Part shown: positions 7,831 to 15,176 of the stretch, piece after piece | Layout of the letters: every line of letters starts with the position of its first letter | Position numbering within the stretch: the stretch's first letter is position 1 | Origin: JAYUHK01 sp043767025 | GTDB lineage: Bacteria > Bacteroidota > Bacteroidia > Chitinophagales > Saprospiraceae | DNA length: 15,176 nucleotides | NCBI GenBank assembly: GCA_043767025.1 | Contig: JAYUHK010000118.1 | Coordinates: 1-15,176 of the forward strand | Direction of reading: 5' to 3' | Made by a program: the position numbers and the translations under genes | The notes under the pieces: model-generated | Told to the model about the DNA's origin: nothing | The model's database searches: none | The model's input: only the letters and a program-made list of their open reading frames with translations

Positions 7831-7859
7831 CACAACTATCACAAAACTAAAATCACCCT

Positions 7860-10800
7860 ATGCACCGCAAAATTCCTATATTTTTACTATTCATGCTCTT
7901 TTTTTCTGTAAAAGGAGTGTCACAAAACCCTACTATGACAAATTATAACACCAATACTTACGAGTCCGATTGGAAAGAAATCGAACAATTAGAGGGAAAC
8001 GGCTTGCCAAAATCTGTGTTGAAGAAGATAGAAGAAATTTATCAGAAAGCAAAAGCAGACAAAAACCCGTCACAAACTATCAAAACTTTCATTTATCGGG
8101 CAAAATACGAGATGGCTTTGGAGGAGGAAGGCTTCGCAAAAGCGATAGATAAGCTCAAAAAAGAAACGGACGAGGCGGAGTTTCCTGTCCAGCCAATTTT
8201 ACAATCCATGATGGGCGAGCTGTATAAAAGCTACCTGAACAACAATATTTATAGAATCCAAAATAGAACTGAAACGCTTGATTTCAAAAGTGAGGATATT
8301 CGGACTTGGAGTGTCGCACAACTTTCCAAAGAATCCGCCAAATATTATTTGGCTTCGCTGCAAGATGATAGATTGCTGACTGTAAATATTGCTGATTTTG
8401 ATGCAATTAGGCAAAAATCAAGCAATCCTGTCAATGTGCGTCCAATTTTATATGATTTTTTAGCGCATCGTGCAATAGATTATTTTGCGAATGAACGCAA
8501 TTATCTGACCGAACCTGCTTACAAATTTGTAATTGACCAAGAAAGTGCCTTTGCGTCCGCCGAAAAATTTGCTGCCGAAAAGTTCACAACGCGTGATTCT
8601 ACTTCAAATAAATATTTTGCCACGTCACTGTTTCAAGAATTAATTAAAAAAAATATCTCCGAAAAACCAACGCCTGCTTTGATGGATTTGGATATCAAAA
8701 GGATTCAATTTATCCGCAACAATGCGGTCATGGAAAATAAAGATTCTTTGTATTTAAAGGCTTTGGAGGCGATGCGAGAAAAATATCAAAGTGCCGAAAT
8801 CCTGTATCTGTTAGCAACTTATCACCGTGAAAAAGGGCAAAACTACCAGCCCAATCCCGACTCCGTAGGAAAATGGGAACTCCGAGAAGCGGTAGTACTT
8901 TGCGACGAAGGCATAGCGTTGGACAAAAGTGGAAGGGCGAGCGCAAATTGTTTAGCCCTAAAAATGAGTATTTTACAAAAAACACTGCAAGTCCAAACCG
9001 AATTAGTCAATCTTCCAAATAAGGCTTTTTTGGCAAAAATTGACTACCAAAATTTGTCACAAATACATTTCAAAATAATAAAATTTTCAGAAAAATTAAA
9101 GCGAGAGTTAGAGAAAAAACAAGAATATCAATATCAAGGCGGACGCGACGGCGAAATAGAGGCGATTAAATTCCTTAATTCACTCGAACCCGTCAAGGCG
9201 TGGAGCGTGGAGTTACCCGACGAAAAAGACTACCGAAGTCATGGCGCGGAAGTGCTTATTGACAAACTTCCGTTGGGTATTTATATGCTCTTTGTGTCTG
9301 TAAATGAGGCGTTTACGTTAGAAAACAACGCCGTTGCTTTCGCGCTCACGCACGTTTCCAACATTGCATTTTTGCACCGCCAAGACGAGCTAAAACTTCC
9401 CGAATTTATCGTAACAGATAGGACAACTGGCGAGCCTTTGCCGAACCTGACGACGGAAATTTTTGTGCAGCAATACGACCCAACTTCGCGCCGCAATGAA
9501 TTTATTAAAGAAGGAAACGCTGTCACAAACAAGGACGGTTTTATGTATCCACGACTCAAGCCTAACAAATATTATACGCTCAAATTTATCAATGGAAAAG
9601 ACACTTTGCATCTGCAAGACGGGTTTTCGCAGTACTATTACAAGCAAGAACACCAAAAATACAATGTCACACATTTCTTTTTAGACCGCTCTATTTATCG
9701 TCCCGGACAGACTATTTTCTTCAAGGGTTTGGTGGTGGAGATGGACGAAAAAAATATGCCGCACGCCCAGCCGTCCCTGTCCGTTACTGTTACTTTTACC
9801 GATGCAAATGGACAAAAAATAGAAGATAAAACGTTGATAACCAATGAGTTTGGTACATTCAATGGTTCGTTTGTTGCTCCTTCGGCGGGCTTGTTGGGGA
9901 CTATGCAAATCAGTTCCAATCGTAGCGGGACTGCCTCCGCACAGGTGGAAGAATACAAGCGACCAAAGTTTGAAGTTAGTTTTTTGCCTGTCACAAACAG
10001 CTATAAAATCAACGATAATATTCAGTTTCAAGGGCTTGCGAAGGCGTTTGCTGGAAATAATATTGACGGTGCGAAAGTAAAATATCGGGTAGTCCGCGAG
10101 GTGGAGTATCCGTATTGGCGATGCGTTTGGTGGGATTATCGTCGCCCGCCTGTGGGTTCGGGGTCGCAGCAAATTGTCACAGCAGAAACTGTCACAGATA
10201 AGGACGGAAAATTTGAAATTAATTTTAAAGCTCTCCCCGACCGCTCGGTGTCCAAAAGTACAAAAGCGCAATTTTCTTACAAAATTTACGCCGACGTAAC
10301 CGATATTAATGGCGAAACTCGCTCGTCTGTTGGGAACGTTTCAGTTGGTTATATTGCTTTGGCGGCAGATATATCGGTGCCAGAAATCGTCAATATTAAG
10401 AATTTAAAATCCTTCGCGCTCATCACGAACAACCTAAATGGACAGCACGAAGACGCAAAAGGAATGGTCGTCGTGCATAGTTTGATTTCACCCAAAAAAG
10501 TGTTCAATGAACGTTTTTGGACAAAACCCGATGTGTTTTTGATGGACAAAGGGGAATTTTCTCGCTTTTTTCCGCAATATGCCTATCAAAATGAAGACGA
10601 AATCCAAAATTGGAAAAAAAAGGAAAAAGTATTTTCTTTTAATTTTGACTCTCAAAAAAGCAATACGATTGAACTCGGCAAGGTAGAAAAAGACAAATGG
10701 GAGCCGGGAGCTTACGCTGTCACACTCAAAACACAGGATAAATTTGGAGAAAATATAGAAATAACAAAATATTTTACACTCTACAATCTCAAAGACAAAC

Positions 10801-13800
10801 TTATTCCTACCAATCAAAATAGTTTTTCGGTACTTTCTATGGACTCGCATGAGCCGGGCGATACGGCGATGATTCATATTGGGACGGCAGCCGACAAGAT
10901 TAAAGTCTTGCTGGAGTTGGAGCGGCATGGCGAAATAGTGAACAGTCAATGGGTCGATATTACGAAGTTTGAACACATTGATTTTCCGATTCTGGAAGCG
11001 GATAGAGGAAATATACACTGTCACATAAGCTACATAAAAAATAATCGAGCGCACGTCGAAACGCAAACTATCGTAGTGCCTTGGACCAATAAAGATTTGG
11101 TGTTTGAGTACGCAACTTTTCGGGATAAATTACTTCCCGGACAAGAGGAGGAGTGGAAAATAAAAATATCGGGAAAGAAAAAAGATAAGTTTGCCGCCGA
11201 AATGCTGGCGGCTATGTACGACGAATCGTTGGACCAATTTTTGCCACACAGTTGGAATTTGTCGCTTTTTCCGACTTCTTACGCCTCTAAATCTTTGCAA
11301 AAACTTACTTTCAGAGCCGAAAACGCACAACTTCACCAAAGAAATTGGCACGCAATTCAGTCTAATTTTGACCAAAAATCTTACGACTACCTGAACTGGT
11401 TTGGTTTTCCGTTTTATGAAAATATGTACAGAAGTATTGAAAGGCAAATGGACGGAGGAAAAATGATGAAATCTGCCCAAATGCTCGAAGGGGCGCAAAT
11501 GGACAAAACAGTAAGCGGATTGACTTTGTCAGCCGCCAACACCGCCTCCGCAAGCCCGCCGCCTGCCGAAAAAATAGAAGATACAAGCAGTCCAACAACG
11601 CCCAAAGTTGATTTTTCAGGCGTTCAGATTCGGAAAAACTTGAACGAAACGGTCTTTTTTATGCCCAATCTGATGACCGATGCGGACGGCAATATTATCC
11701 TAAAATTCAAGATGAATGAGGCACTGACTCGCTGGAAATTTTTAGCGTTGGCACACACAAAAGACCTAAAATTCGGATTGAGTCAAAAAAGTATTGTCAC
11801 ACAAAAGGACTTGATGATAATTCCGAATCCGCCGCGATTTTTGAGAGAAAGCGACCAAGTAGAATTTACGGCAAAAGTCAATAATCTGACCAAAGAAACG
11901 CTGAAAGGCGTAGCCGCTTTGCAACTTTTTGACGCGATTACCAACGAACCGATTGACGGTTTGCTCGAAAATACGGCTGCTAATATTCTTTTCACTTCGG
12001 AGGCGGGACAGTCGGTTTCGCTGGCTTGGAATTTGCGGATTCCGATAGGAAAAGTCAATGCCGTCACCTACAAAATCATCGCAAAAGCAGGAGATTTTTC
12101 GGATGGCGAAGAAAATACAATGCCCGTTTTGACCAACCGAATGTTGGTGACAGAATCGCTGCCTTTGCCAGTTCGGGGCGGACAAAAAAAGACATTTACG
12201 ATGGAAAGTTTTAAGAGTTCGCGCAACTCTAATACGCTCCAAAACCATAAATTGACCCTCGAGTTCACCCAAAATCCCGCTTGGTATGCCGTGCAAGCAC
12301 TTCCGTATCTGATGGAATATCCGTACGATTGCAGCGAGCAAATATTCAGCCGCTTTTACGCCAACGCGCTGGCTTCGAGTGCCGCCAATTCCAATCCGAA
12401 AATACAAAATATTTTTGAGAAATGGAAAAATACCGACGCACTTTTGAGCAATTTGTCCAAAAATCAGGAGTTGAAAACTGCTTTGCTTGAAGAAACACCT
12501 TGGGTATTTGCAGCGCAAAATGAAGAAGCGCAAAAGAAAAATATCGGCGTGCTTTTCGACCTTCAGCGCATGGCGACGGAGAAAACTGCATCGCTCCAAA
12601 AACTTGCGGAGCGACAGTTGAGCAACGGTGGCTTTGAGTGGTTTGCGGGCGGACGCGACGACTGGTATATTACGCAGTACATCGTGGAAGGAATGGGACA
12701 TCTGGATAAATTGAATGTCACAAATTTAAAAAATAATACAGTTTATTCCAATATGTTGAGCCGTGCGGTGCAATATACTGACGCACGATTTTTAGAAATG
12801 TATCAGCTCCTGGAGCGCGAAGTGGCGGCTGGCAGAGCCAAATGGGAAAGCAACAATCTCAATGGAATAGCGGTTCATTACCTTTATACGCGCTCGTTTT
12901 TTAAGGAAATAGAAAAAAATTCGGACTTGCAAAAAGCCCACGATTACTATTTGAATCAAGCTAAAAAATATTGGAACGGTCAAGGAATCTATATGCAGGG
13001 CATGATTGCTCTCGCACTTCATAGAAATCAACTGTCACAAAATGCAGTAGAAATTTTAAATTCTTTGAAAGAAAAAGCCATCAACAACGAAGAATTTGGA
13101 ATGTATTGGAAGAACGAAGGCGGCTATTATTGGTACGAACTGCCGCTCGAAACCCATGCTTTGCTGATTGAAACATTCGCAGAAATATCAAAAGACGAAA
13201 AAGTGGTAGATGACCTCAAAGTTTGGCTCATCAAAAACAAACAAACCAACCAATGGCGCAGCACAAAAGCCACAGCGTCAGCCGTTTACGCGCTTTTGCT
13301 CAACGGAAACAACTGGCTTGCGGACGATAAAGAAATCGGTATCACGCTCGGCGGCAAGCTGCTCGACCAAAGCCAACTGAAAAAAGAAGCGGGAACAGGC
13401 TACTTCAAAACCAATTTTGAAGGAAAAGACGTAACTCCCGAAATGGCTACCGTGACGGTCGAAAATCCCAACTCGGTCGTCGCTTGGGGGGCAATTTATT
13501 GGCAGTATTTTGAGCAACTCGACAAAATAAAATCATTCAAAGAAACTCCTTTGAAGATTATAAAAAAATTATTCAAAGAAGAAAATTCAGATGCGGGACC
13601 AGTTATTCGCTTGCTTTCGGACAGTTCGGAAGTGAAAATTGGGGACAAAATCGTGGTCAGAATCGAAATACGGGTGGATAGACCAATGGAATATATCCAC
13701 ATGAAAGACGGACGGGCAGCAGGTTTTGAGCCGCTCAACGTCATCAGTCGGTACAAATGGCAGGGCGATTTGGGCTATTACGAAAGCACGCGCGACGCAT

Positions 13801-13967
13801 CTACCAGCTTCTTTATCAGCTACTTACCGAAGGGAACGCACGTCTTCGAGTATGCACTTCGGGTGCAGCAGCGCGGCGATTTTAGCAACGGCATCACCAC
13901 GTTGCAGTCCATGTACGCGCCCGAATTTTCGAGTCATTCGAAAGGCGTGCGTGTGAAAGTGAAGTAA
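7860..13967 (+). CDS. Large thioester-containing alpha-2-macroglobulin-like protein
   Basis: This 2035-residue protein probably sits in the cell envelope and traps foreign proteases: cleavage of a bait region exposes a thioester that binds the attacker covalently. Residues 1-22 are a signal peptide (MHRK, a Leu/Phe core, VSQ) without a lipobox, unlike the E. coli lipoprotein. Residues about 30-450 are mainly helical and unassigned. FLDRSIYRPGQTIFFKG (Y613-Q617) to VEEYKRPKFEV (about 697-706) is the MG2/MG3 segment. A Met-, Ser- and Pro-rich stretch at about 1197-1254 (with TASASPPPAEK) sits where a bait region is expected, just before the A2M domain (IRKNLNETVFFMP, from 1257). YPYDCSEQ carries the thioester Cys1491-Gln1494 at the start of the helical thioester domain. 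The C-terminal MG10-like domain includes MYAPEF (2018-2023). No pbpC partner gene is adjacent. The coding sequence holds 12 TGTCACA heptamers. I see no Shine-Dalgarno sequence; the first ATG directly precedes the signal peptide. Confidence 0.93.
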   Translation: MHRKIPIFLLFMLFFSVKGVSQNPTMTNYNTNTYESDWKEIEQLEGNGLPKSVLKKIEEIYQKAKADKNPSQTIKTFIYRAKYEMALEEEGFAKAIDKLKKETDEAEFPVQPILQSMMGELYKSYLNNNIYRIQNRTETLDFKSEDIRTWSVAQLSKESAKYYLASLQDDRLLTVNIADFDAIRQKSSNPVNVRPILYDFLAHRAIDYFANERNYLTEPAYKFVIDQESAFASAEKFAAEKFTTRDSTSNKYFATSLFQELIKKNISEKPTPALMDLDIKRIQFIRNNAVMENKDSLYLKALEAMREKYQSAEILYLLATYHREKGQNYQPNPDSVGKWELREAVVLCDEGIALDKSGRASANCLALKMSILQKTLQVQTELVNLPNKAFLAKIDYQNLSQIHFKIIKFSEKLKRELEKKQEYQYQGGRDGEIEAIKFLNSLEPVKAWSVELPDEKDYRSHGAEVLIDKLPLGIYMLFVSVNEAFTLENNAVAFALTHVSNIAFLHRQDELKLPEFIVTDRTTGEPLPNLTTEIFVQQYDPTSRRNEFIKEGNAVTNKDGFMYPRLKPNKYYTLKFINGKDTLHLQDGFSQYYYKQEHQKYNVTHFFLDRSIYRPGQTIFFKGLVVEMDEKNMPHAQPSLSVTVTFTDANGQKIEDKTLITNEFGTFNGSFVAPSAGLLGTMQISSNRSGTASAQVEEYKRPKFEVSFLPVTNSYKINDNIQFQGLAKAFAGNNIDGAKVKYRVVREVEYPYWRCVWWDYRRPPVGSGSQQIVTAETVTDKDGKFEINFKALPDRSVSKSTKAQFSYKIYADVTDINGETRSSVGNVSVGYIALAADISVPEIVNIKNLKSFALITNNLNGQHEDAKGMVVVHSLISPKKVFNERFWTKPDVFLMDKGEFSRFFPQYAYQNEDEIQNWKKKEKVFSFNFDSQKSNTIELGKVEKDKWEPGAYAVTLKTQDKFGENIEITKYFTLYNLKDKLIPTNQNSFSVLSMDSHEPGDTAMIHIGTAADKIKVLLELERHGEIVNSQWVDITKFEHIDFPILEADRGNIHCHISYIKNNRAHVETQTIVVPWTNKDLVFEYATFRDKLLPGQEEEWKIKISGKKKDKFAAEMLAAMYDESLDQFLPHSWNLSLFPTSYASKSLQKLTFRAENAQLHQRNWHAIQSNFDQKSYDYLNWFGFPFYENMYRSIERQMDGGKMMKSAQMLEGAQMDKTVSGLTLSAANTASASPPPAEKIEDTSSPTTPKVDFSGVQIRKNLNETVFFMPNLMTDADGNIILKFKMNEALTRWKFLALAHTKDLKFGLSQKSIVTQKDLMIIPNPPRFLRESDQVEFTAKVNNLTKETLKGVAALQLFDAITNEPIDGLLENTAANILFTSEAGQSVSLAWNLRIPIGKVNAVTYKIIAKAGDFSDGEENTMPVLTNRMLVTESLPLPVRGGQKKTFTMESFKSSRNSNTLQNHKLTLEFTQNPAWYAVQALPYLMEYPYDCSEQIFSRFYANALASSAANSNPKIQNIFEKWKNTDALLSNLSKNQELKTALLEETPWVFAAQNEEAQKKNIGVLFDLQRMATEKTASLQKLAERQLSNGGFEWFAGGRDDWYITQYIVEGMGHLDKLNVTNLKNNTVYSNMLSRAVQYTDARFLEMYQLLEREVAAGRAKWESNNLNGIAVHYLYTRSFFKEIEKNSDLQKAHDYYLNQAKKYWNGQGIYMQGMIALALHRNQLSQNAVEILNSLKEKAINNEEFGMYWKNEGGYYWYELPLETHALLIETFAEISKDEKVVDDLKVWLIKNKQTNQWRSTKATASAVYALLLNGNNWLADDKEIGITLGGKLLDQSQLKKEAGTGYFKTNFEGKDVTPEMATVTVENPNSVVAWGAIYWQYFEQLDKIKSFKETPLKIIKKLFKEENSDAGPVIRLLSDSSEVKIGDKIVVRIEIRVDRPMEYIHMKDGRAAGFEPLNVISRYKWQGDLGYYESTRDASTSFFISYLPKGTHVFEYALRVQQRGDFSNGITTLQSMYAPEFSSHSKGVRVKVK
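7918..13039 (+). repeat. Cluster of 12 TGTCACA heptamers within the macroglobulin gene
   Basis: TGTCACA starts at 7918, 9055, 9521, 9665, 9989, 10175, 10190, 10718, 11019, 11795, 12716 and 13033, always on the sense strand. Eight copies are read as xxT-GTC-ACA (Val-Thr), three as xTG-TCA-CAA (Ser-Gln) and one as TGT-CAC (Cys-His). Elsewhere the plus strand has TGTCACA at 2000, 3247 and 5784, and TGTGACA at 3228 and 4010. The base after the motif is most often A. Confidence 0.75.
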
Positions 13968-13976
13968 AAAATTTGT

Positions 13977-14011
13977 TTTTCCACAAAAAAAGTGGGAAAT
14001 ATTTATTTTTT
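13977..14011 (+). terminator. Intrinsic terminator after the macroglobulin gene
   Basis: TTTTCCAC (13977-13984) pairs with GTGGGAAA (13992-13999), with one G-U pair, around a loop of seven As. A T-rich run (TATTTATTTTTT, 14000-14011) follows. It starts 10 nt after the stop codon, so pdhB probably has its own promoter. Confidence 0.75.
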
Positions 14012-14027
14012 GCACACAATTAATTCA

Positions 14028-14035
14028 TACTTTTG
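14028..14035 (+). promoter_or_regulatory. Candidate -7 promoter element (TACTTTTG) for pdhB
   Basis: TACTTTTG matches TAnnTTTG exactly, 73 nt before the pdhB ATG and just after the macroglobulin terminator. A TTTG at 14009-14012 could be the -33 element, but the 15-nt gap is shorter than the usual 17-23. The expected transcription start is about 14041. Confidence 0.6.
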
Positions 14036-14108
14036 CGATAATAAAAAGCGGTGTGCTGCTATTTACACGCCATTTTTTAGGATTTTTGAAAATAGATAAA
14101 AATAAATT

Positions 14109-15095
14109 ATGCCGAGAATTTTAACATTGAGAGATGCTTTGCGCGAAGCGATGCAAGAAGAAATGCGCCGCGACGAATCCGTTTTTTTGATAGGCGAAGA
14201 AGTCGCCCTCTACAACGGTGCCTACAAAGTCAGCAAAGGTATGTTGGACGAGTTTGGGGAGCGAAGGGTGGTAGATACGCCGATAGCGGAGCTTGGTTTT
14301 ACGGGCATTGCGGTCGGCGCGGCGATGAACGGCTTGCGTCCTATCGTCGAGTTTATGACTTGGAATTTTGCGGTTTTGGCTTTCGACCAAATCGTGAACA
14401 ACGCCGCCAAAACGAACTCTCAATCGTCCGGCGAGTTCAGATGTCCGATAGTTTTTCGCGGTCCGTCGGGCTCTGCGGGACAGTTGGGACAGCAACATTC
14501 GCAGACTTTTGAGAACTGGATGGGCAGCGTGCCGGGCTTGAAAGTCGTCTCGTGCATAGACCCAGCCGACGCAAAAGGCTTGCTAAAAACAGCTATCCGC
14601 GACGACGACCCGATTTGTATGATGGAGTCCGAGCTGCACTACGGCGACAAGGGCGAGATTCCAGACGGCGACTATCTCGTACCGATTGGGAAAGCCATCG
14701 TCCGCCGTGCGGGCAGCGATGTGACGATTGTTTCCTTCAACAAAATGATGCACGTCGTGAATGTCGCCGCCGATGAGTTGGCAAAAGAGGGCATTTCGGT
14801 CGAGGTGATTGACTTGCGCACCATTCGCCCGCTCGACCACAAGACAATCGTGGAGTCGGTCAAAAAAACCAATCGCTTGGTAATAGTGGACGAATCTTGG
14901 CCCATGTTTGGCGTTTCGGCGGAGATTGCTTACGAAATCCAACGCTACGCTTTTGACTATTTGGACGCTCCGATAGTGCGCGTCAACTCTGCCGACACGT
15001 CGCTCCCCTACGCCGCCGCCTACGTGGAGGCATACCTGCCGAACCCCACAAAAGTCATAAAAGCCGTGAAAGAAGTAATGTATGTGCGGCGGTAA
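14109..15095 (+). CDS. pdhB: Pyruvate dehydrogenase E1 component, beta subunit
   Basis: With E1 alpha, this cytoplasmic 328-residue subunit forms the thiamine-diphosphate enzyme that decarboxylates pyruvate and passes the acetyl group to the E2 lipoyl domain. The N-terminal transketolase-like pyrimidine-binding domain (about 4-178) contains IGEEVALYNGAYKVSKG, DTPIAELGFTGIAVGAAM (Glu61, the conserved ThDP-activating glutamate), LRPIVEFMTWNF and QQHSQ (His130). The C-terminal transketolase domain (about 195-318) contains VEVIDLRTIRPLD and LVIVDESWP. The GAYKVSKG and EFMTWNF motifs resemble mitochondrial-type PDH E1 beta more than branched-chain E1 beta. Length is normal and the start is at the expected residue. 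No pdhA or E2 gene is adjacent within the window. The gene looks more G+C-rich than its flanks, possibly reflecting high expression. It has its own promoter after the macroglobulin terminator. Confidence 0.94.
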   Translation: MPRILTLRDALREAMQEEMRRDESVFLIGEEVALYNGAYKVSKGMLDEFGERRVVDTPIAELGFTGIAVGAAMNGLRPIVEFMTWNFAVLAFDQIVNNAAKTNSQSSGEFRCPIVFRGPSGSAGQLGQQHSQTFENWMGSVPGLKVVSCIDPADAKGLLKTAIRDDDPICMMESELHYGDKGEIPDGDYLVPIGKAIVRRAGSDVTIVSFNKMMHVVNVAADELAKEGISVEVIDLRTIRPLDHKTIVESVKKTNRLVIVDESWPMFGVSAEIAYEIQRYAFDYLDAPIVRVNSADTSLPYAAAYVEAYLPNPTKVIKAVKEVMYVRR

Positions 15096-15103
15096 AAAGG
15101 TGG

Positions 15104-15158
15104 TTTTTTAGTAGTTATAAGTTTTTAGTTTTTAATTTTGAGTCGTCATAAACTATTG
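15104..15158 (+). repeat. Right copy of the dispersed repeat (inverted relative to 7799-7830)
   Basis: The copy contains TTTTAGTAGTT within 15104-15116, a longer A+T spacer with TTTTTAG units, then AGTCGTCATAAACTATTG at 15141-15158. The last block matches the left copy at 17 of 18 bases in opposite orientation. It begins 8 nt after the pdhB stop. Confidence 0.55.
15133..15140 (+). promoter_or_regulatory. Candidate -7 element (TAATTTTG) before a possible next gene
   Basis: TAATTTTG matches TAnnTTTG exactly and lies 33 nt before an ATG at 15173, which may start a gene beyond the right edge. No convincing -33 element is seen, and the element lies within the spacer of the dispersed repeat. Confidence 0.4.
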
Positions 15159-15176
15159 AAAATCAACGAATTATGT

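Larger units (their letters stand above)
7329..7859. other. 531-nt divergent intergenic region rich in inverted repeats
   Basis: No credible gene lies here. It must hold the promoters for dpp11 (leftward) and the macroglobulin gene (rightward), but neither strand has an exact TAnnTTTG at a useful distance from the starts. Structures seen: a perfect 17-bp inverted repeat (7412-7466); a CCCCGAAGGGG mini-hairpin (7534-7544); a 9-bp inverted repeat followed by Ts (7708-7743); CAAAC-TTT-GTTTG (7761-7773); ATTGC-N6-GCAAT (7787-7802); and one copy of a repeat shared with 15104-15158 (7799-7830). Confidence 0.7.

Noticed and set aside
7329..7859. CRISPR array or small RNA gene in the noncoding region
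   Set aside because: There are no regularly spaced direct repeats, and no hairpin with a convincing promoter and terminator pair.
11766..12701. 311-codon minus-strand open frame inside the macroglobulin gene
   Set aside because: It is antisense to a well-supported coding region (A2M and thioester domains), and its His/Arg/Phe/Cys-rich translation is typical of a shadow frame.

Overview
The window looks like chromosomal DNA from a member of the Bacteroidota. It is moderately A+T-rich, its genes lack clear Shine-Dalgarno sequences, and exact matches to the Bacteroidota -7 promoter element TAnnTTTG occur before genes. The gene content also fits: a Nudix-type sugar regulator, a SusA-like periplasmic GH13 enzyme, an S46 dipeptidyl-peptidase and a very large alpha-2-macroglobulin. 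I cannot name the genus.

Layout from left to right. Positions 1-524 (minus) are the N-terminal 174 codons of a Nudix-domain transcriptional regulator that runs off the left edge. The next gene, divergent from it, is a secreted family 3 beta-glucosidase (630-2996, plus), followed by a strong intrinsic terminator. Converging on it from the right is a probable two-gene minus-strand operon: an S46 dipeptidyl-peptidase of the DPP11 type (7328-5154) and, 37 nt later, a GH13 maltodextrinase/neopullulanase (5116-3260). A 531-nt noncoding region (7329-7859) full of inverted repeats separates this operon from a divergent 2035-residue alpha-2-macroglobulin-like gene with an intact CxEQ thioester motif (7860-13967). 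After a terminator and a well-matched promoter comes pdhB, the E1 beta subunit of pyruvate dehydrogenase (14109-15095). The last 80 nt hold a promoter-like element and an ATG at 15173 that may start another gene.

Functionally, four of the six genes encode envelope or exported proteins with clear signal peptides. Three degrade oligosaccharides or peptides (beta-glucosidase, maltodextrinase, acidic-residue-specific dipeptidyl-peptidase) and one is a probable protease trap. The regulator probably responds to a sugar-related ligand and is placed to control the beta-glucosidase. pdhB is a cytoplasmic central-metabolism gene and appears to be an unrelated neighbour.

The most interesting signals are at DNA level. 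The heptamer TGTCACA (or its complement) occurs 17 times by hand count, against about 2 expected. Twelve copies lie in the macroglobulin gene, all on its sense strand and in all three reading frames. One inverted pair forms the hairpin just downstream of the GH13 gene, the same arrangement seen for DNA-uptake words in other bacteria. In addition, an imperfect repeat (17 of 18 bases plus an 11-base block) sits in opposite orientations on either side of the macroglobulin-pdhB block, and the 7329-7859 region contains a perfect 17-bp inverted repeat with no obvious role.
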